A stretch of 33,225 nucleotides of DNA, from NCBI GenBank assembly GCA_003670455.1, contig QWRK01000005.1, forward strand, positions 1 to 33,225, given 5' to 3'. This document shows, piece after piece, positions 26,170 through 33,225 of the stretch. The stretch comes from Candidatus Aquidulcis sp. (GTDB taxonomy: Bacteria; Chloroflexota; Limnocylindria; Limnocylindrales; Limnocylindraceae). The notes beneath the pieces were generated by a model, which worked only from the letters and a program-made list of their open reading frames with translations, had not been told where the DNA came from and did not search any database. Both the position numbers and the translations under genes were made by a program. Position 1 is the stretch's first letter. Every line of letters begins with the position of its first letter.

Positions 26170-27507
26170 CGCGATGGAATCAGGTCTCTCGCTCGCAACG
26201 ATGCGCTCGCTCCATGCGAGCAGGTCACCCTCGGCATTCGCCACGCGGCGATGGGCGACGTCATCAACGAGTCGCGCAAGGAGCGCGGCGACCCACGGAC
26301 CTGGCGTGCGACCGAGGCGAGCCACCAGCTGATCGCCCGCGAGGGCAAGATCGCTCGCCGCGGCGGGGAGTTGCTGCTCATCACCCTGCATGCACGCGTT
26401 GAGAAGTGCGGCGGAGGCACCACTAGCTCGACCGGCAGCAACGCGGCGACGAATCTGTCGCGCGGCATCGCGTGGGTCACCCGTGGTAGCAGCGGCCACG
26501 ATTCGGAGGGTTGCCCCATCAAGGTGGCCGCGCTTCGCCTCACTCTCCGCGACTTCTACCGCGCGGTCCAGCGCGCGGATCTGTTGGATGGCGGCAATGG
26601 TGGCGCGCGGTCGGCGCCACGATTCAAGGAGTGCCGCGACATCATCGTCGTCGGCGATCGGTAGAAGGAGCTCGCTCATGCGCCCCAGGGGATCTGGTGA
26701 ATCGGGGAGCGCATCGCCACCGACCGCCTCAACCCGCGTACCAACCGCAGCGCTCCACTCTGCCGAAAGCGCGGGTGCGATGGCGGCAAGAGCGCCGAGA
26801 TCTGCAGCAAGTTGCAAGGCGCGTGCCGGGCGCACAGCGGCAAGGATCCCCTCAATCTCTGCGCCAATTCGCTCGCCAGAGAGGCGTGCAGCTAGTGGGG
26901 CATCGCGCTTGATTGCCGCGGCGGTATCTGGCTCCACCGTCAGGTTGAAGCGCGCAACAAACCGGAGTGCGCGCAACATGCGCAACGCATCTTCAGTAAA
27001 CCGTTCGGCCGGATTACCAACGGCGCGCAGTAGACCGTTGGCGAGATCGTCGATGCCGCCATGTGGGTCGACGATGGCTCCATCGGCGACTGGATCGGCA
27101 CGACGGCTCGCCTCCGGGGCGAGCCCAAAGGCGATCGCGTTGATCGTGAAGTCTCGACGAGCGAGGTCACCCTCAATGCGCGGGAGGAAGGTGACCTCGT
27201 CGGGGCGACGGGCGTCACTACTACCGCTATCAGCGCGGAAGGTGGTGATCTCACGAACTACTCCTTCGCCGGTGGGAACGCCGACGGTGCCGAATCGATT
27301 CTCATAGGTGGCGTGTGGGAAGAGCGCACGCAGCTGGTCTGGCGTCGCCTCAGTGGCGAGGTCCCAATCGGCAGGGACTCTTCCAGCAATCACGTCGCGA
27401 ACGGCACCGCCGACAACATAGGCGCCAAATCCTGCCGTTCGCAGCGCGCGCAGCAGATCAGCAACGTCGCGAGGGATGGCGGCGCGTACCGCCGCCGCGG
27501 GGGTCAC
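26167..27507 (-). CDS. cca: CCA tRNA nucleotidyltransferase / poly(A) polymerase family protein
   Basis: Class II nucleotidyltransferase of 446 aa that most likely adds or repairs the 3' CCA end of tRNA. The N-terminal catalytic head has YVVGGAVRDVIAGRVPADWDLATEATPDQ with the metal-binding DxD (D-W-D), FGTVGVPTGEG, then RRDFTINAIAF and DPHGGIDDLANGLLRAVGNPAERFTEDALRMLRALRFVARF, the RNA- and nucleotide-binding motifs. The C-terminal half is helical with no HD phosphohydrolase motif visible. Full CCA-adding versus A-adding activity cannot be decided by eye. The GTG start overlaps the HNH gene stop by 4 nt. Confidence 0.92.
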   Translation of the reverse strand: MTPAAAVRAAIPRDVADLLRALRTAGFGAYVVGGAVRDVIAGRVPADWDLATEATPDQLRALFPHATYENRFGTVGVPTGEGVVREITTFRADSGSSDARRPDEVTFLPRIEGDLARRDFTINAIAFGLAPEASRRADPVADGAIVDPHGGIDDLANGLLRAVGNPAERFTEDALRMLRALRFVARFNLTVEPDTAAAIKRDAPLAARLSGERIGAEIEGILAAVRPARALQLAADLGALAAIAPALSAEWSAAVGTRVEAVGGDALPDSPDPLGRMSELLLPIADDDDVAALLESWRRPRATIAAIQQIRALDRAVEVAESEAKRGHLDGATLRIVAAATTGDPRDAARQIRRRVAAGRASGASAALLNACMQGDEQQLPAAASDLALAGDQLVARLGRTPGPWVAALLARLVDDVAHRRVANAEGDLLAWSERIVASERPDSIA

Positions 27508-28037
27508 GCGCCGCTGGCCGCGGCGCTATCAGAGATGAAGAGGAAGTCGCGCCACGCCGAGTAGGCATCGTGCCGTAGGTACGGCAGGAAGACGGCGTAC
27601 ACGTCACAGCGCGGCTCATACGGTTTGCGTCGGAGCTGTAGGCCTGCGGCCTCGGGGAGCCGGTCGCCCTTGCGGTGGTTGCACGCCATGCAGGCGGTGA
27701 CCAGGTTCTCCCAGGTCCAGGTGTCACCGCCGCGGCTCTTCGGCACGATGTGATCGATCGTCAGAGAGACGCCGGTCCGACCGCAGTACTGGCAGGCGTG
27801 ACCGTCGCGCGCAAAGATCTCTTTACGGCTCAACTTGGCGCGCGGTCGTGGCCGGCGCACGCGATGGCGCAGGCGCACCACAGATGGGGCGGTCCAGCTG
27901 CGCGATGCGCTGCGGATCGGGTCGCCCTCAGCGAGGATCTCGGCCTTGCCGCCCAGCACCAGTCGGAAGGCGCGTGGCAGGGAGGCGACGTTGAGCGGTT
28001 CGTAGTCTTGATTCAGGACGAGAACTTCGCTGTTCAT
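27504..28037 (-). CDS. HNH endonuclease-domain protein
   Basis: Protein of 177 aa. It opens MNSEVLVLNQDYEPLNVASLPRAFRLVLGGKAEIL, typical of a widespread chromosomal HNH family rather than of phage or homing enzymes. The HNH core (about 70-127) reads SRKEIFARDGHACQYCGRTGVSLTIDHIVPKSRGGDTWTWENLVTACMACNHRKGDR. Two CxxC pairs would bind zinc, with IDHIVP-N-H as the catalytic beta-beta-alpha-metal motif. The cellular role of this family is not established. It heads the HNH-cca-galE group and diverges from pdxS. A TACGAT box (28052-28047) ends 9 nt before its ATG. No repeats or mobile-element marks flank it. Confidence 0.88.
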   Translation of the reverse strand: MNSEVLVLNQDYEPLNVASLPRAFRLVLGGKAEILAEGDPIRSASRSWTAPSVVRLRHRVRRPRPRAKLSRKEIFARDGHACQYCGRTGVSLTIDHIVPKSRGGDTWTWENLVTACMACNHRKGDRLPEAAGLQLRRKPYEPRCDVYAVFLPYLRHDAYSAWRDFLFISDSAAASGA

Positions 28038-28110
28038 ATGAGCGCGATCGTAGCAGGGGGGCTGCGCCTATTGCGCCGCCGTTTAGCCTTGGGGGGTGGG
28101 GGCGATGTGC

Positions 28111-28116
28111 GAGAAT
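28111..28116 (+). promoter_or_regulatory. Candidate -10 box for a leaderless pdxS mRNA
   Basis: GAGAAT ends 6 nt before the ATG at 28123. A TTGGGG at 28089-28094 gives a 16-nt spacer as a partial -35. The first base of the -10 is off consensus. The surrounding G-rich run (GGGGGGTGGGGG, 28091-28102) is the other notable element of this 85-nt divergent gap. Confidence 0.35.
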
Positions 28117-28122
28117 ACGGGC

Positions 28123-29022
<900 letters not shown>

Positions 29023-29026
29023 TCCC

Positions 29027-29641
29027 GTGGCGAAGCGCCACACCACGCCGATCATCGGCGTCCTCGCAGTGCAGGGCGACTTCGCTGAACACATCCGCAT
29101 GCTCGAGTCCCTTGGCGTTGAGGGGCGCGAAGTGCGACTCCCTGCAGATCTCAATGGCGTCGATGGCCTAATTCTTCCCGGTGGTGAGAGCACGGCGATG
29201 CGCAAGCTGCTGCACCGCTGGGATCTGGTGAAGCCGATCAAGGCGTTGGCAAAGCGCGGCGCGCCAATCCTCGGCACCTGCGCGGGGGCGATCCTCCTTG
29301 CGACGAAGATTGCGGATGGTGACGAACCTGTCCTCTCGTTGCTCGACATTGAGGTGCGGCGCAATGCGTTCGGGCGGCAGTTGGAATCGTTTGAAACGAG
29401 CCTTGTGATGGAGGGCTTCGGCAAGGAGGGGCGATCACGCACCATCCAAGCCGTCTTCATTCGTGCCCCGGAGATCGTGAACGTTGGTCCGTCGGCTCGC
29501 GCCGTTGCCACACTTGAGGACGGCCGGATCGTGGCCGCGCGCCAGGGTCGAATCCTCGGCATCGCCTTCCACCCTGAGATCACCGGTGAGACGGGGGTGC
29601 ACCGCTGGCTGGTAGCCGAGGCGACCGCCGCCCTCGGTTGA
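29027..29641 (+). CDS. pdxT: Pyridoxal 5'-phosphate synthase, glutaminase subunit PdxT
   Basis: Class I glutaminase that delivers ammonia to PdxS. The GTG at 29027, 4 nt after the pdxS stop, gives 204 aa; the ORF-track start lies inside pdxS. It opens IIGVLAVQGDFAEHIRMLESLGVEGREVR. PGGESTAMRKLL holds the oxyanion region (about 50), the nucleophile Cys is in LGTCAGAILLAT (about 84), and the His/Glu of the triad are in GIAFHPEITGE (about 182). RVP-type FIRAP is present, as is typical of PdxT. The ribosome site is weak, consistent with translational coupling to pdxS. Confidence 0.95.
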   Translation: MAKRHTTPIIGVLAVQGDFAEHIRMLESLGVEGREVRLPADLNGVDGLILPGGESTAMRKLLHRWDLVKPIKALAKRGAPILGTCAGAILLATKIADGDEPVLSLLDIEVRRNAFGRQLESFETSLVMEGFGKEGRSRTIQAVFIRAPEIVNVGPSARAVATLEDGRIVAARQGRILGIAFHPEITGETGVHRWLVAEATAALG

Positions 29642-29682
29642 GCGGCAGGCGCGCACGCCGCGCCGACCGCGCAGGCGCACGC

Positions 29683-29688
29683 TAGGAT
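29683..29688 (+). promoter_or_regulatory. Candidate -10 box for a leaderless R3H ATPase mRNA
   Basis: TAGGAT ends 6 nt before the ATG at 29695, predicting transcription from the A of the start codon. No ribosome site is visible in the 53-nt gap after pdxT, which supports leaderless translation. Confidence 0.5.
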
Positions 29689-29694
29689 TCGCCC

Positions 29695-31629
29695 ATGAGC
29701 GTTGCTCGCGACCCCAACGAAGAACCAATCCGCGCGGCGATTCAAGACGAGGCGATTGTCGACAATCTCGACCTGCTTCTCGCCTGTCTCCCGGGCGAGA
29801 TCGTTGCTGCGATCCGAGACCTCGCGACCCGCGAAGAGCTCGCCGCAGGACGCGACGGCCTCCTCGAGATCGTCATGGACCGAGGTCGTCGCCCTGAGGC
29901 ACGTCTTACTTCGGGCGATGTGACGCTGCTCGACCGCGAGGTGACCGACGAAGACCTCAACTGGGTGATCTCGCGCATCGGCAACTTCGGTGGAGATAAT
30001 CGCGCAGGAATTGAGCGCACACTCCACCGCATCTCTGCAATTCGCAATCGATCGGATCGAGTCGTGGGCCTCACCTGCCGTGTTGGCCGTTCAGTCTTCG
30101 GAACGATTGAGATCCTGCGCGACCACATTGAGGCCGGCCGCTCGATTCTGATCATGGGGCGCCCAGGCGTTGGTAAGACCACCATGCTCCGCGAGGCTGC
30201 GCGCGTTCTCGCCTCAGAGTTCAGCAAGCGCGTGGTGGTGGTTGATACCTCCAACGAGATCGCTGGCGACGGCGACATTCCGCATCCGGCGATTGGTAAG
30301 GCACGCCGTATGCAGGTGAGTGCACCAGAGCGACAGCACCTCGTGATGATCGAGGCGGTTGAGAACCACATGCCCGAGGTGATCGTGATCGACGAGATCG
30401 GCACCGAGGCCGAGGCGATCGCCGCACGAACAATCGCTGAGCGCGGCGTGCAGCTGATCGGCACCGCCCACGGCAACAGCCTCGACAACCTGATGTTGAA
30501 CCCAACGCTCACCGACCTGATCGGTGGTATTCAGAGCGTCACCCTCGGTGACGACGAGGCGCGACGACGTCGAACGCAAAAGAGCGTGTTGGAGCGCAAG
30601 GCGCCGCCAACCTTTGATGTGATCGTCGAGATCATTGACCGCGATCACATCCTGGTACACGAAGATGTGGCGGGCACGGTGGATGCGCTCTTGCGCGGTG
30701 ACGCGGTGGCCCCTGAGGAGCGCTGGCGCGATGAGGGCGGCGTCCGCCGATCCCATGCGCGCATTCGACCCGGACAGACAGCGCAGGGTGAGTCACGCCG
30801 ATTTGGCGGGCTGACGCCAGGCGACGATCGCCGCGGTCGACGAAGTGACCGGGGTGATCGTGGTGATGAGGGGCGTGGCGGCTGGCGACGCAATCGCGAA
30901 CAGGCGCGACACGTTGAGACCATTCCGGGCGGCACGGCTACGCCAGTGATTCGCGCATTTGAGGGCGACCCTGTTGGTGGTGGCAGCTGGAGGCCAGAGC
31001 GCGGCTGGAGTCACGATTCAATGGCATCCACCATCGCCGAGATGGACCGCGAACTGATTGGTCGAACGGTCGACGGTGCGCTCGTCCCAGCGGAGTGGGA
31101 TGAGGCACCAGACGCCGATGATGTTGATCGCGAAGTCAGCCAGCTCCCGCAACTACGAGTGCTCGCGCACGGCATCTCGCGCAAGAAGCTTGAGGCGGTA
31201 ATCCGCGAGCTCGGGCTCCCAGCAACCACAGCACGAACCGCCGATGAGGCCGACGCCGTGGTGACGATCCGTAACGAGTTCAAGCAGCGCGGTACGCCGA
31301 TTGTTGACGCTGAGCGACGCGGCGTACCGGTACATGTGCTTAAGAGCAACGCCTCCGAGCAGATGGAGCGTGCACTCCTGGACATCTATCAGCTGCCACA
31401 CGACCCACGCGAGATCGCCATGCGTGAGGCGAAGGCGGGGATCGAAGAGGTGGGGCGCACCCAGCACCCTGTTGAGCTTGCGCCACAAAACGCCTACATC
31501 CGTCGACTGCAGCATCAGCTCGCTGGCGATGCCGGCGTCACCAGCAGTTCGCGTGGCCGCGATCCACATCGACGCGTTCGACTTGAACCTCAGGGTCGCT
31601 CTTCGAGCACCCCTCGTCGTCGTCGCTAG
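29695..31629 (+). CDS. Ycf45-type AAA ATPase with R3H domain
   Basis: Protein of 644 aa. The N-terminal half has the SpoIIIAA/Ycf45-type P-loop ATPase: [23 protein letters not shown] (about 152-174), [29 protein letters not shown], and Walker [36 protein letters not shown]. Next is a linker rich in Arg, Gly and Asp (about 350-410, [21 protein letters not shown]), probably disordered and RNA-binding. Then comes a domain [39 protein letters not shown]. The C-terminal region [34 protein letters not shown] carries an Arg-x3-His motif, so a single-strand nucleic acid-binding R3H domain. The basic tail ends PRRRR. Function is not established; an RNA or ssDNA role is inferred. Confidence 0.85.
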   Translation: MSVARDPNEEPIRAAIQDEAIVDNLDLLLACLPGEIVAAIRDLATREELAAGRDGLLEIVMDRGRRPEARLTSGDVTLLDREVTDEDLNWVISRIGNFGGDNRAGIERTLHRISAIRNRSDRVVGLTCRVGRSVFGTIEILRDHIEAGRSILIMGRPGVGKTTMLREAARVLASEFSKRVVVVDTSNEIAGDGDIPHPAIGKARRMQVSAPERQHLVMIEAVENHMPEVIVIDEIGTEAEAIAARTIAERGVQLIGTAHGNSLDNLMLNPTLTDLIGGIQSVTLGDDEARRRRTQKSVLERKAPPTFDVIVEIIDRDHILVHEDVAGTVDALLRGDAVAPEERWRDEGGVRRSHARIRPGQTAQGESRRFGGLTPGDDRRGRRSDRGDRGDEGRGGWRRNREQARHVETIPGGTATPVIRAFEGDPVGGGSWRPERGWSHDSMASTIAEMDRELIGRTVDGALVPAEWDEAPDADDVDREVSQLPQLRVLAHGISRKKLEAVIRELGLPATTARTADEADAVVTIRNEFKQRGTPIVDAERRGVPVHVLKSNASEQMERALLDIYQLPHDPREIAMREAKAGIEEVGRTQHPVELAPQNAYIRRLQHQLAGDAGVTSSSRGRDPHRRVRLEPQGRSSSTPRRRR

Positions 31630-31635
31630 CCCGCG

Positions 31636-32256
31636 ATGTTCATCACCTTCGAAGGACCAGACGGATCAGGGAAGTCCACCCAAATCGCCCTCCTGGCCGA
31701 GCGGCTTCGTGCTGCAGGTCGTGAAGTGCTGACCGTGCGCGAGCCGGGCGGCACACCGGCGGGGGAGCGCATTCGTGCACTCCTTCTCGGTGAGGGTGGC
31801 AGTGTGGAGATCAACCCGCGTGCCGACGCCCTTCTCTTTAACGCCTCGCGCTCACAGCTGGTCCTTGAGGTGATTCGGCCCGCGCTGGCGCGCGGCGCCA
31901 CCGTCATTGCCGATCGCTTCGCCGACTCCACCCTGGCCTACCAGGGCTACGGCAGCGGTCTTCCGCTCGACGAGTTGCGCGCGGCGATTAGCTTTGCCAC
32001 CGCAGGGCTGACCCCAGACCTCACTGTGCTCTTGGACCTTCCCGCAGAGGAGGGGCTCGCACGTAAGTCGGGCGACGGCCGCACGCGCTTTGAAGAGGGG
32101 TTTGATGCCGCCTTCCACACACGTGTCGCCGAGGGCTTCCGCGCGTTGGCCGCTGCGGAGCCTGCACGCTGGCGCACCTTCGATGCCCGCCGCCCGAAGG
32201 GTGAGCTTGCCGATGAAATCGCCTCTGCCGTTGGCCTCGCTACACTCCGTCAATGA
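31636..32256 (+). CDS. tmk: Thymidylate kinase
   Basis: Phosphorylates dTMP to dTDP. Length 206 aa, ATG 6 nt after the R3H gene stop. P-loop EGPDGSGKSTQI (about 5-16), dTMP-binding REPGGTPAGERIRALLL (about 35-51), the DRY/DRF motif VIADRFADSTLAYQGYGSGL (about 92-111), and the lid/adenine region KSGDGRTRFEEGFDAAFHTRVAEGFRALA. All match the standard bacterial enzyme and the length is normal. Its last codons contain the TACACT box of the following gene, and its stop overlaps that gene's ATG. Confidence 0.96.
   Translation: MFITFEGPDGSGKSTQIALLAERLRAAGREVLTVREPGGTPAGERIRALLLGEGGSVEINPRADALLFNASRSQLVLEVIRPALARGATVIADRFADSTLAYQGYGSGLPLDELRAAISFATAGLTPDLTVLLDLPAEEGLARKSGDGRTRFEEGFDAAFHTRVAEGFRALAAAEPARWRTFDARRPKGELADEIASAVGLATLRQ
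32241..32246 (+). promoter_or_regulatory. Candidate -10 box for a leaderless guaB3 mRNA
   Basis: TACACT lies inside the last codons of tmk and ends 6 nt before the guaB3 ATG at 32253. No -35 is obvious. Confidence 0.4.
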
Positions 32257-33225
32257 GTGGCCCTTTCATCTCCAAGATCGACACCCTGCGACCCGCATTC
32301 GGGTTCGACGACATCTCGCTGGCCCCTGGCACCGACACCATTGATCCCGCCGACGTTGACCTCACGCAAGAGTTTTGCGGCATCCCACTCACCGAACCGA
32401 TCATCGCTTCGGCGATGGACGCCGTTGTCTCACCGACAACGGCAGGGGTACTTCGCGGGCTCGGCTCACTCGCCTTCATCAATCTTGAGGGGCTCTGGTT
32501 CCGCTATGAAGATCCCGCCGCGCAGTACGCCACGATCATTTCGGCAACCGCCGACAAGGTGCAGGCCACCTTTGCTGAGCTGTACGCCGCGCCGATTCGC
32601 CCAGAGTTGATCGCCCGACGCATCGCGGAGATGCGCGCAGCGGGCGCACCCGTAGCAATCGCTGCAACACCGCAAGCGGTCGGAAAGTATGCCGACGCAC
32701 TCATTGGCGCGGATGTTGACCTGCTACTCATTCAAAGCCAGGTCTCCTCAGCGCGGCACATTGCTTCGGGCTACGCGCCACTTGAGCTCTCGGAATTTGT
32801 GAAGCGCGCTGGCATGCCCGTTGCGATCGGCAACACCACAAATGCTGAGGCCGCCTACGCCCTCATGGAGCAGGGTGCCGCCGCCGTCTTCGTTGGCGTG
32901 GGGCCAGGAAATGCCTGCACCACGCGTGAGGTTCTTGGAATCGGCGTGCCTCAGGTGACCGCGGTGAGCGACGTTGCCGCCGCGCGCGACGCCTTCTTCG
33001 CCGCCACCGGTCGCTATGTGCCCATTGTCGCAGATGGTGGCATTCGCAAGGGTGGCGAGATCGCCAAGGCGCTCGCCGTTGGTGCCGACGCTGTGATGAT
33101 CGGTTCACCACTCGCTCGTGGCAGTGAGGCCCCTGGTGGTGGATTCAACTGGGGGATGGCGGCGCCGTCACCAACACTCCCACGCGGCACGCGAATCAAC
33201 GTTGGCACGGTTGGGAGCATGAAAC
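32253..33225 (+). CDS. guaB3: GuaB3 family IMP dehydrogenase-like protein, cut by the window end
   Basis: Not in the ORF track because it has no stop before base 33225. From the ATG at 32253 (overlapping the tmk stop as ATGA) 324 codons are readable. The opening FGFDDISLAPGT, then EPIIASAMDAVVSPTTAGVLRGLGSLAFINLEGLWFRYED, is the GuaB3 form. No CBS domains interrupt the barrel, unlike ordinary GuaB. The flavin/IMP-type Cys loop is VGVGPGNACTTREVLGIGVPQ (Cys about 224), followed by YVPIVADGGIRKGGEIAKALAVGADAVMIGSPLARGSEAPG and NWGMAAPSPTLPRGTRI, as in actinobacterial and cyanobacterial GuaB3. Full family length is about 370-390 aa, so some 50-60 residues are missing. Whether it makes XMP or acts as a GMP reductase cannot be told here. 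Confidence 0.93.
   Translation, partial: MSGPFISKIDTLRPAFGFDDISLAPGTDTIDPADVDLTQEFCGIPLTEPIIASAMDAVVSPTTAGVLRGLGSLAFINLEGLWFRYEDPAAQYATIISATADKVQATFAELYAAPIRPELIARRIAEMRAAGAPVAIAATPQAVGKYADALIGADVDLLLIQSQVSSARHIASGYAPLELSEFVKRAGMPVAIGNTTNAEAAYALMEQGAAAVFVGVGPGNACTTREVLGIGVPQVTAVSDVAAARDAFFAATGRYVPIVADGGIRKGGEIAKALAVGADAVMIGSPLARGSEAPGGGFNWGMAAPSPTLPRGTRINVGTVGSMK

Noticed and set aside
27504-28037. HNH gene as a homing endonuclease or mobile element
   Set aside because: No intron, intein, flanking repeats or target duplication; it is operonic with cca.

Overview
The window looks like bacterial chromosome, GC-rich (about 60%, estimated by eye) and very compact. All 31 calls are protein genes. 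Most neighbours touch or overlap by 4 nt (ATGA/GTGA), and no gap exceeds about 150 nt. I see no tRNA, rRNA, CRISPR array, insertion sequence or phage gene. OpcA next to Zwf, a GuaB3-type IMP dehydrogenase-like protein, a PGI of the kind usually fused to transaldolase, PdxST and a Ycf45/R3H ATPase next to tmk suggest Chloroflexota (perhaps a streamlined lineage) or less likely Actinomycetota. That placement is inference, not shown by a marker gene.

Layout. (1) 1-949: the 3' end of pstA and pstB, from a phosphate importer. (2) 1033-3256: a three-gene secretion cassette of a SipW-type-signal protein, an S26B (Ser-His) signal peptidase with a long C-terminal domain, and a LamG-like surface protein. 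(3) 13175 down to 3243, minus strand: an eight-gene operon tkt-rpiB-pgi-gnd-zwf-opcA-pgl plus a GT39-like membrane protein. It covers the oxidative and part of the non-oxidative pentose phosphate pathway. (4) 13323-17034, plus strand: an ABC-2 exporter (ATPase and two permeases) coupled to an EamA transporter, divergent from tkt. (5) 17100-25183, plus strand: pyrG, an Fsa/TalC-type transaldolase, rho, a LysM-M23 peptidase, obg, nadD, rsfS. (6) 28037 down to 25186, minus strand: HNH protein, CCA-adding enzyme, galE. (7) 28123-33225, plus strand: pdxS, pdxT, Ycf45/R3H ATPase, tmk, and guaB3 cut by the window end.

How the genes work together. Zwf, OpcA, Pgl and Gnd would make NADPH and ribulose-5-phosphate. 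RpiB, Tkt and the separate Tal-like enzyme would return carbon to glycolysis, and Pgi links to glucose-6-phosphate. No rpe is seen. PyrG, Tmk, GuaB3 and NadD serve nucleotide and NAD supply; PdxST make pyridoxal phosphate; Obg and RsfS act on ribosomes.

The most interesting signals are the secretion cassette with its extended peptidase, and a recurrent promoter pattern. At five genes a -10-like hexamer ends exactly 6 nt before the ATG, which predicts leaderless mRNAs. In two places (EamA/pyrG and cca/galE) the TAG stop codon of one gene is also the start of the TAGACT -10 candidate of the next. I found no clearly undescribed defence or mobile system.
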